DNA of 5,161 nt, taken from positions 1 through 5,161 of the forward strand of contig DATJLT010000251.1 in NCBI GenBank assembly GCA_035509195.1, read 5' to 3'. Under the pieces are notes generated by a model that made no database searches, had not been told where the DNA came from, and saw nothing but the letters and a program-made list of their open reading frames with translations. The translations under genes and the position numbers were made by a program. Of this stretch, positions 1-5,161 are shown one piece after another. The stretch comes from Chersky-822 sp035509195. GTDB lineage: Bacteria; Actinomycetota; Actinomycetes; Streptosporangiales; Streptosporangiaceae. The stretch's first letter is position 1. Every line of letters begins with the position of its first letter.

Positions 1-143
1 CCCAAACCACCCTAATCTACCGATAAGCCCCCGCCACCCATCGCCAGGACGTAGGAAGTCAGCCAGCTACCGCGACTTCCTACGGTTACGGTTTCCGTAG
101 CCGGCCGCGATGTCCAACGTACGTGCGGGTGGGAGACTCCCGG
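1..143. other. Non-coding stretch downstream of yajQ
   Basis: No start codon with a ribosome site, no frame with protein-like composition and no tRNA arm pattern was found here on either strand. Apart from the hairpin pair at 50-100, it holds a short near-palindrome, GGGAG-A-CTCCC (131-141), just past the yajQ stop, which could protect the mRNA 3' end. The next gene must lie outside the window. Confidence 0.6.
50..84 (-). terminator. Hairpin downstream of yajQ, possible terminator
   Basis: A perfect 11-bp inverted repeat (arms 50-60 and 74-84, with GTAGGAAGTC as the core of the left arm) encloses a 13-base loop. It begins 59 bases beyond the yajQ stop in the direction of transcription. No T tract follows on the minus strand; the next bases are G-rich. 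It would therefore be a tail-less hairpin of the kind often proposed as actinobacterial terminators. A smaller stem (CTACGG at 80-85 with CCGTAG at 95-100) uses part of the same arm, so the two cannot form together. The stem is certain; terminator function is inferred from position. Confidence 0.5.
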
Positions 144-641
144 CTACCTGTAGTTGACGAACTGGAGGGCTATGTCGAACTCCTGGCCCTTGAGGAGGGC
201 GATCACGTCCTGCAGCTCGTCCTTTTTCTTGGACGTGACGCGCAGTTCGTCGCCGGTTACCTGGGTTCTGACGCCCTTGGGGCCTTCTTCGCGGATGAGC
301 TTGGAGATCTTCCTGGCGTCGTCCTGAGAGATGCCCTCTTTGAGGGCGACGTTGATCTTGTACTCCTTGCCGGACGGCTTGGGCTCGCCGGGGTCGAGTA
401 CCTTCAGCGAGACGGAGCGCTTGACCAGCTTCTCCTTGAAGACGTCGAGCACGGCATTGGCGCGGGACTCGCTGTTGGCGCGGATCTCAACCGCCTCCTT
501 GCCGCCTGACCAGGTGATGGCCGCGCCCACGCCCCGGAAGTCGAAGCGGGTGCTGATCTCTTTCGCCGTCTGGTTCAGAGCGTTGTCGACTTCGTCACGG
601 TTGATCTTCGACACTACGTCGAAAGAGGAATCGCCAGCCAT
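144..641 (-). CDS. yajQ: YajQ-family nucleotide-binding protein (UPF0234)
   Basis: A 165-residue cytoplasmic protein close to the usual YajQ length (about 163). It begins MAGDSSFDVVSKI, carries the family motif TRFDFRG near residues 31-37, and ends in the characteristic FVNYR. The family folds as two ferredoxin-like halves and has no enzymatic motif. Known members bind nucleotides or RNA: the Xanthomonas homologue is a cyclic di-GMP effector, and E. coli YajQ has been linked to phage phi6 transcription. The ligand in this organism is inference. The ATG at 641 is chosen because family homology starts exactly there. The frame stays open to an ATG at 764, but those 41 extra residues are Arg/Thr/Ala-rich, unlike the family, and overlap the protease gene. 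No Shine-Dalgarno sequence precedes 641; a TAAGAT box 7 bases upstream suggests a leaderless mRNA. The gene lies 40 bases after the protease stop on the same strand. Confidence 0.95.
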   Translation of the reverse strand: MAGDSSFDVVSKINRDEVDNALNQTAKEISTRFDFRGVGAAITWSGGKEAVEIRANSESRANAVLDVFKEKLVKRSVSLKVLDPGEPKPSGKEYKINVALKEGISQDDARKISKLIREEGPKGVRTQVTGDELRVTSKKKDELQDVIALLKGQEFDIALQFVNYR

Positions 642-648
642 GGCCAGT

Positions 649-678
649 ATCTTAGGTGCCCGAGCCGATGTTCGTCGC
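649..678 (-). promoter_or_regulatory. Probable leaderless promoter of yajQ
   Basis: On the minus strand TAAGAT (649-654) fits the actinobacterial -10 consensus TANNNT and ends 7 bases before the yajQ ATG. That spacing puts the transcription start on or next to the A of the start codon. An 18-base spacer separates it from GCGACG (673-678), which matches only the GAC core of a -35 element. No ribosome site lies between the box and the ATG, as expected for a leaderless transcript. The elements occupy the 40-base gap after the protease stop, so yajQ could be transcribed independently. The -10 box is read directly; its activity is inference. Confidence 0.5.
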
Positions 679-681
679 GAC

Positions 682-1794
682 CTAGAACGCACCGATGCCG
701 TCAGGCGTGCCAAGGCCGGTCGGCGCGTCGTAGCCGTCCTTGGCCTTGCAGAGGTAGTCACCACCGCAGACCGGGCCGAGGTCGAAGCCGTGATAGGTCA
801 GCACGTTGCTGCCCCGCTTCACGTCGAACAGGGAACTGGCGTGCCGGTAGATGTACGCCGGGCCGATCCTGGCGCCGTTCGCCGCCAGACCGGTGATCCC
901 GGCGATCAGCGGAGTGGCGACGCTGGTGCCCGCCACGGTCAGCCAGCCCTTCCTCGACTTGTCGTACATCGCCACGTTCGAAGCCACCGCGGAGACGTCG
1001 TTAAGCGTGCGCATGTGGCAGTGCGTGTCGTGCTGCCAGTGCGGCTTGGCGATGTACGCCGAGCAGCCGCTGGCGCCCGCGCCGAAGTCGTTGCTGTTCC
1101 ATACCTGCTCGGTCCAGCCACGTGCGCTGGCCGCCTTGGCGAGCTCGGTACCGCCGACCGCGACCACGCTGGACAGGTCAGCAGGGAAATTGGCCGGGCC
1201 GAAGCCGTAGTCACCGCCGGCGACCACGATCAGGTGCCCGTGGTGGTCGTAGTCTTTGGCGTAAGGCATGACGCCGCCGCCCTCGGTAATGCCGTAGCTG
1301 TTCGAGATCACTTCCGCGCCGAGCCTGGCGGCGGTGTTCTCGGCGGCTGCGAGGTCGTTCACGTCAGGTGAGTTGGCTTCGACCAGCAGGATGTGGCAAG
1401 ACGGGCAGGCTGCCGACACCATCTCGACATCTAGCGCGGTCTCGACATCCCAGCCGTAAGGAACCCCCGACGTCGGCAGCGGCGCTGCCTTGCCCTTCTG
1501 GTTGACGACCGTGAAGCAACCGCTCGTGGTCGTGCAGGGCGGCAAGCCGTACTGCTGCCGGTAGGCCGCGAGGTCCTGAGCGATCTTCGGCGTGCTGAAG
1601 GCATCGACGACGGCGACGGTCTGGGTGACATCGCTGCTGACAGGGAGCTTGTAGGCCGACTCGATCGCCTTGGCGCCCAGGCCCTTCGGACTGGCTGGCT
1701 TTCCGGCCGCGAGCGCGGCGTTGACGCCCTTCTGCGGCGCGAAGAGCACGAAGCAGCGTGCCCAGTCCTGCCTCGTCGCCGGGCAGGCAGCACG
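682..1794 (-). other. S53 sedolisin catalytic domain
   Basis: This is the C-terminal 370 residues of the protease. It opens with the Cys-bracketed ACPATRQDWARC (residues 888-899) and GLGAKAIESAYKLP, resembling the start of bacterial S53 catalytic domains. Codons of the active-site residues are Glu1003 at 1441-1443, Asp1007 at 1429-1431, Asp1080 at 1210-1212 and Ser1176 at 922-924. The Glu-Asp spacing of four matches kumamolisin (Glu78/Asp82). FPADLSSVVAVGGTEL follows the oxyanion Asp, as in the family. Likely disulfide pairs are 889/899, 972/978, 1015/1018, 1129/1144 and 1228/1234. The oxyanion motif reads AGGD instead of the common SSGD, a mild difference. Confidence 0.88.
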
Positions 1795-4449
1795 CATCGT
1801 TCCTGTCGCCCGTGGTCGAGCCGGCCCCTGCGACCTGGCCGTGTGGTGCTTTATGGCGGAAGAAGGCCTGTCAATGGCAGTCGCAAAGGCGGCAGTGGTC
1901 GCGGAGTGCGATGGCCGGACCTGGTAGGCGTCGCTGATGGTCTCGGTGACCGAACCGCCTGCCGCATCGGTCGCACGCGCGTGCAACGTCACATAGCTGC
2001 CCGCGGGCGCGGTGAACGTCACGGTGAAGAAGCGCGCCGCGGTCCTGGTGACCGCGGCCTGGTGCCAGGTCTTGCCGTCATTCAGCGAGTACTTCACGCG
2101 GAGGCCGGTGATGGCCGCATCCCTGGCCAGCGGCAGGTGATTGACTTGGATGCCGATGGACTGGGCGCCTGCGGCCGCCCTGCCGTTGAGTCCGAGCCTG
2201 GCGACGACATACCTGAGCATCATCAGTGGCTGTACCGCGCAGTGCTTGCCGCCGTTTGCGATCTCGTCGTTGTAGTCGATATGGCACGTCCAGCCCTTGG
2301 GGAGCGAGATCTTGGGCTGGCGTGCGCTGCGCCAGGTCCAGGTCGCGTGCACGCCGCGTGAGAGCGGATAGGACTTCGCCGGCCTGGACGCGTTGAGCGT
2401 GACCGACACCGTGGAAGGACTGCCGCTCAGCCTCGCCGTGGTGACGAAGCCACCCGCGCCGAAGAGCGCGCCGTAGTTGGCCTTCAGGCGGCCGGCGGCG
2501 ATCTTCTTGCCGTTGGCCGAGATCGCGTAGCTGCCCCAGTTGAGTCCTGGCCCGGTGTGGCCTGGCTGGCTGTCGCTGAATGGCGCGATGGCGAGGTTCA
2601 GGTTGTTGCCTTGCCTGACGGCCGATGGCTGTACCGGGTAGAAGATGGCCTTCCCCGCCAGGTTGCCGTTGGGTTCCGGGCTCAGGGGATAGGCGTTCCA
2701 GTTGTCGTAGACGTGCTCGCCCGCGTGGAAGAACCGCAGCGACTCGCCTTGACCGCCGACAGAGAACGGGAAGTAGTTCTGCCCGATCGTCTCGAACCAC
2801 TCGATCGACTTGCTGCCACTCACGTACTCGATCTGGTGCCTGGGCATCGAGAAAGGATTGACCAGCGAGATCGTTATCTGGCTCGCGAGCGACGGGAAGA
2901 TCGGACTGCGGACCTGTGACCCGACCGTGCGCTTGTCCTGGAAGTACCTGGCGTTGACCGTAGCCAGGTCAGACTCGGTAAGCACGTGCCGCTGCGGCGG
3001 GATGATCCCGTTCGGGCTGTTGAAGGCGAGATCGTACTCGTAACGGGTGCCGTGCACGCGGCGCGGCTTGACGAGCTGGAACTGCGTCGAGACGGACAGG
3101 GTGCCTGCCGTCGGCTTGACCTTGGTCCTGTTGACCCACAGGTTGATCCCCTCAGCCGAGAATTCCTGCAGGTCGGTGAACCTGGAACGGTCGGTGCGCA
3201 AGAAGTTGATCTGGGTGTTGTCCGCGTTCGCGGGGCGGGGGGTGCGTGCCACGACCTCGCTGGTTGACGTCTTCTCGGTCATTGAGATCGTGGTGTTGCG
3301 GTTGCCTACCGTGAACTGAGGCACGACATCAAGGCGCCAGTTGTTGCCGCCGCTGCCGAAGAAGTCCTGGTACTGAGCGATCGCCCAGTAGTGGCCGGCC
3401 GGCACGCTGAGCTTGGCGACGCCCTTGTAGAAATAAGTCAGCTCGCTGAAATAGGTCTCATTGTCGACGTTGTCGACCTCCACCAGGTCGCCGGTGTCCG
3501 GCTTGCCCTTAATGTTGGTCGCCTTGATCGTCAGCGTCACCATCGGGAAGGCGGGCCTGGCCGGCTTCGCCGGACTGGTGATCGGCATTCCGGCCAGCCC
3601 GATAGAAAGGCCGCCGGCGAAGAGGCCGTCGGTGCCGTAGCTGGCGCGGGAGTGGTCGGAGCGGTCAAGGCGGGCAAGAGCCGTGCCGAACTTCGCTGCC
3701 GAGGCGACCGTGAGATACCCCGCGGTCGGGCTCGTCATATGGACGCCCGGCAGGGCCGGAACCTTGCCCCGGTAGGAGAGGGTGACAGGAAGCTTGCCGT
3801 CATGCTCGGCTCTTTGCAGGTCAGCGATATTGAACAGGCTGGGATCCAGACCGTGGCCGAGGTAGGGCAGGGCTTCGGCCGGGACAATGAGGGTCTGCCC
3901 GCCGGTACTTAGCTCCTCCACGGCGCCGGGTTGTGAGCCCGCCGCCGCGGGCAGCAAGGCCGCCAGCCGAGGCCCGTTGCTGTTCAGGGCAACCCGCTGC
4001 CCGGTAATCAGCGTCACCGGCGCCCGGGCAACGCCACCGCTCACCACGCCACCACTCGCCACAGCGGAGCTCCCCACGCCACCACTCGCCACGGCGTGCG
4101 CCGCCCTGGCCGTGACCGCCGCCCTGCCCGCGACCGCCGCCCCGGCCGCGACCACCGCCCTGCCCGCGACCGCCGCCCTGCCCGCGACCGCCGCCCTGCC
4201 CGCGACCGCCGGCCTGGCCGTGACCGCTGCCCTGCCCGTGACCGCCGCCCCGGCCGCGACCGCCGCCCTGCCCGCGACCGCCGCCCCGGCCGCGACCGCC
4301 GGCCTGGCCGTGACCGCCGGCCTGGCCGTGGCCGCTTGCGCGGCGACGGCGCCTTGCGAGGCCACGGCGCCGGCCGCGGCCACTGTGAGGACGGCCACGA
4401 CCGTGGCGGAGGTAAACACTCGCTGATGGCGTATTGGTCCGACCTTCAT
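682..4449 (-). CDS. Secreted multidomain S53 (sedolisin) serine-carboxyl peptidase
   Basis: A 1255-residue exported protein. The ATG at 4449 is chosen because GGAGGG sits 5 bases upstream and a signal peptide follows at once. Order: signal peptide 1 to about 39 (basic MKVGPIRHQR, Val/Ala-rich core, AQA-type cleavage site); 13 hexapeptide repeats 41-118; Gly/Ser/Val linker to about 143; subtilase-type prodomain 144-287 (PVTLITGQRV, YLGHGLDPSLFNI); beta-rich accessory region about 299-840 (VPAGHYWAI, PFSDSQPGHTG, a CAVQP block, NDGKTW); basic linker 845-885; S53 domain 886-1255. The catalytic set is visible: Glu1003 and Asp1007 in VETALD, oxyanion Asp1080 in AGGDYG, nucleophile Ser1176 in GTSVATP. 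Likely calcium-site residues are Asp1209 and Asp1241 (GYDAPTGLGTP). All 12 cysteines lie in close pairs, fitting an oxidised extracellular protein. Sedolisins cut proteins at acidic pH. The usual pro-kumamolisin prodomain is not recognisable. S53 assignment is firm; the accessory role and substrate are unknown. Confidence 0.9.
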   Translation of the reverse strand: MKVGPIRHQRVFTSATVVAVLTVAAAGAVASQGAVAAQAATARPAVTARPAVAAGAAVAGRAAVAAGAAVTGRAAVTARPAVAGRAAVAGRAAVAGRAVVAAGAAVAGRAAVTARAAHAVASGGVGSSAVASGGVVSGGVARAPVTLITGQRVALNSNGPRLAALLPAAAGSQPGAVEELSTGGQTLIVPAEALPYLGHGLDPSLFNIADLQRAEHDGKLPVTLSYRGKVPALPGVHMTSPTAGYLTVASAAKFGTALARLDRSDHSRASYGTDGLFAGGLSIGLAGMPITSPAKPARPAFPMVTLTIKATNIKGKPDTGDLVEVDNVDNETYFSELTYFYKGVAKLSVPAGHYWAIAQYQDFFGSGGNNWRLDVVPQFTVGNRNTTISMTEKTSTSEVVARTPRPANADNTQINFLRTDRSRFTDLQEFSAEGINLWVNRTKVKPTAGTLSVSTQFQLVKPRRVHGTRYEYDLAFNSPNGIIPPQRHVLTESDLATVNARYFQDKRTVGSQVRSPIFPSLASQITISLVNPFSMPRHQIEYVSGSKSIEWFETIGQNYFPFSVGGQGESLRFFHAGEHVYDNWNAYPLSPEPNGNLAGKAIFYPVQPSAVRQGNNLNLAIAPFSDSQPGHTGPGLNWGSYAISANGKKIAAGRLKANYGALFGAGGFVTTARLSGSPSTVSVTLNASRPAKSYPLSRGVHATWTWRSARQPKISLPKGWTCHIDYNDEIANGGKHCAVQPLMMLRYVVARLGLNGRAAAGAQSIGIQVNHLPLARDAAITGLRVKYSLNDGKTWHQAAVTRTAARFFTVTFTAPAGSYVTLHARATDAAGGSVTETISDAYQVRPSHSATTAAFATAIDRPSSAIKHHTARSQGPARPRATGTMRAACPATRQDWARCFVLFAPQKGVNAALAAGKPASPKGLGAKAIESAYKLPVSSDVTQTVAVVDAFSTPKIAQDLAAYRQQYGLPPCTTTSGCFTVVNQKGKAAPLPTSGVPYGWDVETALDVEMVSAACPSCHILLVEANSPDVNDLAAAENTAARLGAEVISNSYGITEGGGVMPYAKDYDHHGHLIVVAGGDYGFGPANFPADLSSVVAVGGTELAKAASARGWTEQVWNSNDFGAGASGCSAYIAKPHWQHDTHCHMRTLNDVSAVASNVAMYDKSRKGWLTVAGTSVATPLIAGITGLAANGARIGPAYIYRHASSLFDVKRGSNVLTYHGFDLGPVCGGDYLCKAKDGYDAPTGLGTPDGIGAF
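4044..4096 (-). repeat. 30-bp direct repeat coding a Gly/Ser/Val linker
   Basis: A 19-bp identical block recurs at 4044-4062 and 4074-4092, with three more matching bases after one mismatch, giving a 30-bp period. It encodes two related decapeptides beginning VASGGV (within protease residues 119-141). This joins the hexapeptide array to the prodomain. It is in frame and probably a flexible linker that grew by duplication. Confidence 0.75.
4096..4329 (-). repeat. 18-bp tandem repeat coding 13 hexapeptides
   Basis: Thirteen imperfect 18-bp units encode residues 41-118 of the protease, directly after the signal peptide. The consensus is [T/A]-[A/G]-[R/G]-[A/P]-A-V. Units in order: TARPAV twice, AAGAAV, AGRAAV, AAGAAV, TGRAAV, TARPAV, AGRAAV twice, AGRAVV, AAGAAV, AGRAAV, TARAAH. 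The array is all Ala/Val/Gly/Thr/Pro with regularly spaced Arg. The unit length keeps the frame, so copy number could change without breaking the gene. The same composition opens several false frames on both strands. Its role may be a spacer or stalk crossing the cell wall; that is inference. Confidence 0.9.
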
Positions 4450-4455
4450 CCTGAC

Positions 4456-4461
4456 CCTCCG
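4456..4461 (-). promoter_or_regulatory. Ribosome binding site deciding the protease start
   Basis: On the minus strand a GGAGG core with flanking G (GGAGGG within 4455-4460) lies 5 bases before ATG 4449. The only longer in-frame ATG (4503) has no comparable site and would put 18 charged residues ahead of the signal peptide. This settles the start. Confidence 0.85.
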
Positions 4462-4506
4462 CGACTCGCGCTCGCCCGCACAGACTTCCCTCGCTACAGC
4501 CAACTA

Positions 4507-4517
4507 GTTTGCCAAAC
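4507..4517. promoter_or_regulatory. Small palindrome in the protease leader
   Basis: GTTTG-C-CAAAC is an 11-base perfect palindrome with a one-base centre, in a short AT-richer patch that also contains AACTAGTT (4502-4509). It lies about 60 bases before the protease start and downstream of the candidate promoter. That position would suit a repressor operator. No regulator gene is in the window, and a palindrome this short can arise by chance. Confidence 0.25.
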
Positions 4518-4558
4518 AAAGCTCGCCGTGCATAGCGGTTAGGACTGATCTTGCCGGA

Positions 4559-4589
4559 AAAATAGTGATGATTTCAGGTGGGGCCGCAA
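4559..4589 (-). promoter_or_regulatory. Weak candidate promoter for the protease gene
   Basis: On the minus strand TATTTT (4559-4564) fits TANNNT. TTGCGG (4584-4589) keeps the TTG of a -35 element, but the spacer is 19 bases, longer than ideal. The predicted start near 4552 would leave a leader of about 100 bases before the good ribosome site. It is the best match I found in the region, but not strong. Confidence 0.22.
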
Positions 4590-4593
4590 CTGA

Positions 4594-4642
4594 AGCCATC
4601 GGGAAGTCGCCATGCGCCGGCTCAACCACGCGCCCGATGGCT
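4594..4642. repeat. 10-bp inverted repeat with 29-base loop
   Basis: AGCCATCGGG (4594-4603) is the perfect reverse complement of CCCGATGGCT (4633-4642). It lies just upstream of the weak promoter candidate. No T tract follows on either strand. It could be a hairpin at the end of an upstream transcript or a widely spaced binding site; nothing decides between these. Confidence 0.35.
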
Positions 4643-4746
4643 CCGCTCGCCCGGCAGCCGGATCAGACCGCTCATCCCGGCACAAACCAGACACGCGCCC
4701 CGGCAGGTCCCCGCACCTGGGCACCCGCCCGGCCGCCCCGGCCACC

Positions 4747-4894
4747 CGGCAACAGCATCAAGTAGCCACCGATGTCGTAACCCGGCAAGGGCGAACAGCA
4801 TCGGTGGCTCCGCGATGCTGCGGGAACCGCATCAAGTAGCCACCGATGTCCCCGACACCGGGCCGCGAACAACAACAACAAGCCAGCGATGCTG
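4747..4894. repeat. Two-copy 74-bp repeat with nested inverted repeats
   Basis: Two tandem units, 4747-4820 and 4821-4894, share an exact 74-base register. Their first 30 bases match at 28 positions, with 22 identical in a row at 4755-4776 and 4829-4850. The block CGAACA (4792-4797, 4866-4871) and the final GCGATGCTG (4812-4820, 4886-4894) also match, while the bases between have diverged. Inside unit 1, AGCCACCGATG (4764-4774) has its perfect complement CATCGGTGGCT at 4799-4809, which could equally pair with the copy in unit 2 (4838-4848). AACAGCATC (4794-4802) is complementary to GATGCTGTT (4888-4896). Conserved boxes with variable interiors suggest a structured or protein-bound element, or a dispersed intergenic repeat. 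No coding frame is shared, since 74 is not a multiple of three. Confidence 0.8.
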
Positions 4895-5080
4895 TTAGAT
4901 CCGGCGGAATGTCCGGAACGCGCCGCATACCGGACCAGACAGGCCAAGCGGCCGGAAACCGAGCACGCCGACGGCGACCGCACTCAGAAAGAAAAGGCAC
5001 CAGCGGCCAGTCCCTGCCGCGAAAACAACAGCGGCAAGCCCGCGCGCCGCACGCGCCCGCCCACCCCCGCACAGCGCCCA

Positions 5081-5160
5081 CCCGCGACCGGCGAACCCAC
5101 CCCGCGCCGCCCGCACCCCGCGACCGGCGAACCCACCCCCCGCGCCGCCCGCACCCCCCG
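5081..5160. repeat. 36-bp direct repeat at the right window edge
   Basis: A block beginning CCCGCGACCGGCGAACCCAC at 5081 recurs at 5117. Both copies continue into GCGCCGCCCGCACCCC. The second copy has two extra C in its C-run, shifting its tail by two. The array may continue beyond the window. It is extremely C-rich on the plus strand. Confidence 0.75.
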
Positions 5161-5161
5161 A

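Larger units (their letters stand above)
4450..5161. other. Upstream region without a convincing gene
   Basis: This 712-base stretch carries several open frames, but none has a good ribosome site, recognisable product or actinomycete third-position bias. It holds, from left to right, the protease leader and promoter candidates, the 10-bp inverted repeat, a small CAGGT/ACCTG stem (4704-4719), the 74-bp repeat pair, a short (AAC)4 tract (4868-4879) and the C-rich edge repeat. One plus-strand frame is open from 4781 to the window end with its first ATG at 4889. It encodes a Pro/Arg-rich polar stretch with no ribosome site, so I do not call it. The region may contain remnants of older DNA or lead into a gene beyond the edge. 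Confidence 0.5.

Noticed and set aside
1..143. Possible tRNA near the left end, suggested by the hairpins
   Set aside because: No T-arm GTTCGA-type loop, acceptor pairing or anticodon arm could be assembled on either strand.
642..764. Longer yajQ start at ATG 764
   Set aside because: The extra 41 residues do not resemble YajQ, overlap the protease, and pass through the promoter-like gap; family homology begins at 641.
331..1371. Plus-strand open frame of 346 residues opposite yajQ and the protease C-terminus
   Set aside because: It is antisense to two genes with clear homology, Arg/Val/Ala/Asp-rich, has no recognisable domain, and is typical of mirror frames in high-GC DNA.
144..4449. A cyclic di-GMP-controlled protease system formed by yajQ and the protease
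   Set aside because: The products are in different compartments, yajQ seems to have its own promoter, and yajQ is a widespread housekeeping gene. Adjacency alone does not support it.
4450..4503. Longer protease start at ATG 4503
   Set aside because: It adds 18 charged residues before the signal peptide and lacks a ribosome site, while ATG 4449 has GGAGGG at ideal spacing.
3821..4542. Several open frames across the hexapeptide repeat on both strands (for example Gly/Arg-rich on minus, Ala/Thr/Pro-rich on plus)
   Set aside because: A GC-rich 18-bp repeat lacks stops in nearly every frame. Only the frame continuous with the signal peptide and the S53 domain is supported.
4755..4850. Two 30-base near-identical direct repeats as a CRISPR remnant
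   Set aside because: There are only two copies, the intervening 44 bases share boxes with the flank in fixed register, and no cas gene is present.
4895..5116. Minus-strand 73-residue frame with a hydrophobic middle
   Set aside because: It has no ribosome site, overlaps other equally open frames, and its start lies within the edge repeat. Composition reflects the GC-rich DNA.
4889..5161. Plus-strand frame from ATG 4889 running off the right end
   Set aside because: It has no ribosome site, third-position GC no higher than the surroundings, low-complexity Pro/Arg content and an out-of-register repeat. Reported as uncertain, not called as a gene.

Overview
The window is high-GC DNA with the codon bias of an actinomycete (Actinomycetota). 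G and C dominate third codon positions, the main gene has a strong GGAGGG ribosome site, and the second gene appears to start leaderless behind a TANNNT box. The proteins point the same way: a very large secreted protein with a prodomain and beta-rich region of the kind found on actinobacterial subtilases, and a YajQ-family protein. Species cannot be named from sequence alone.

Layout, read on the minus strand, where both genes lie. Positions 5161-4450 are a 712-base upstream region with no convincing gene. It holds a 36-bp direct repeat at the window edge, a two-copy 74-bp repeat with nested inverted repeats (4747-4894), a 10-bp inverted repeat (4594-4642) and a small palindrome near the probable protease promoter. 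Positions 4449-682 encode a 1255-residue secreted protein. Its order is signal peptide, 13 imperfect hexapeptide repeats, Gly/Ser-Val linker, subtilase-type prodomain, long beta-rich accessory region, basic linker, and a C-terminal S53 (sedolisin) catalytic domain with an intact Glu-Asp-Asp-Ser set. After 40 bases comes yajQ (641-144), with a probable leaderless promoter inside that gap. An 11-bp-stem hairpin (50-84) follows yajQ and may end transcription. Nothing codes convincingly in 1-143.

The two genes share a strand, but their products (an exported acid-type protease and a cytoplasmic nucleotide-binding protein) have no evident shared function. yajQ seems to have its own promoter, so I read them as neighbours rather than a functional operon. 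The most notable items are the protease architecture (an S53 domain joined to what looks like subtilase prodomain and accessory parts, without a subtilase catalytic domain), its in-frame 18-bp tandem repeat just after the signal peptide, and the structured 74-bp repeat upstream.
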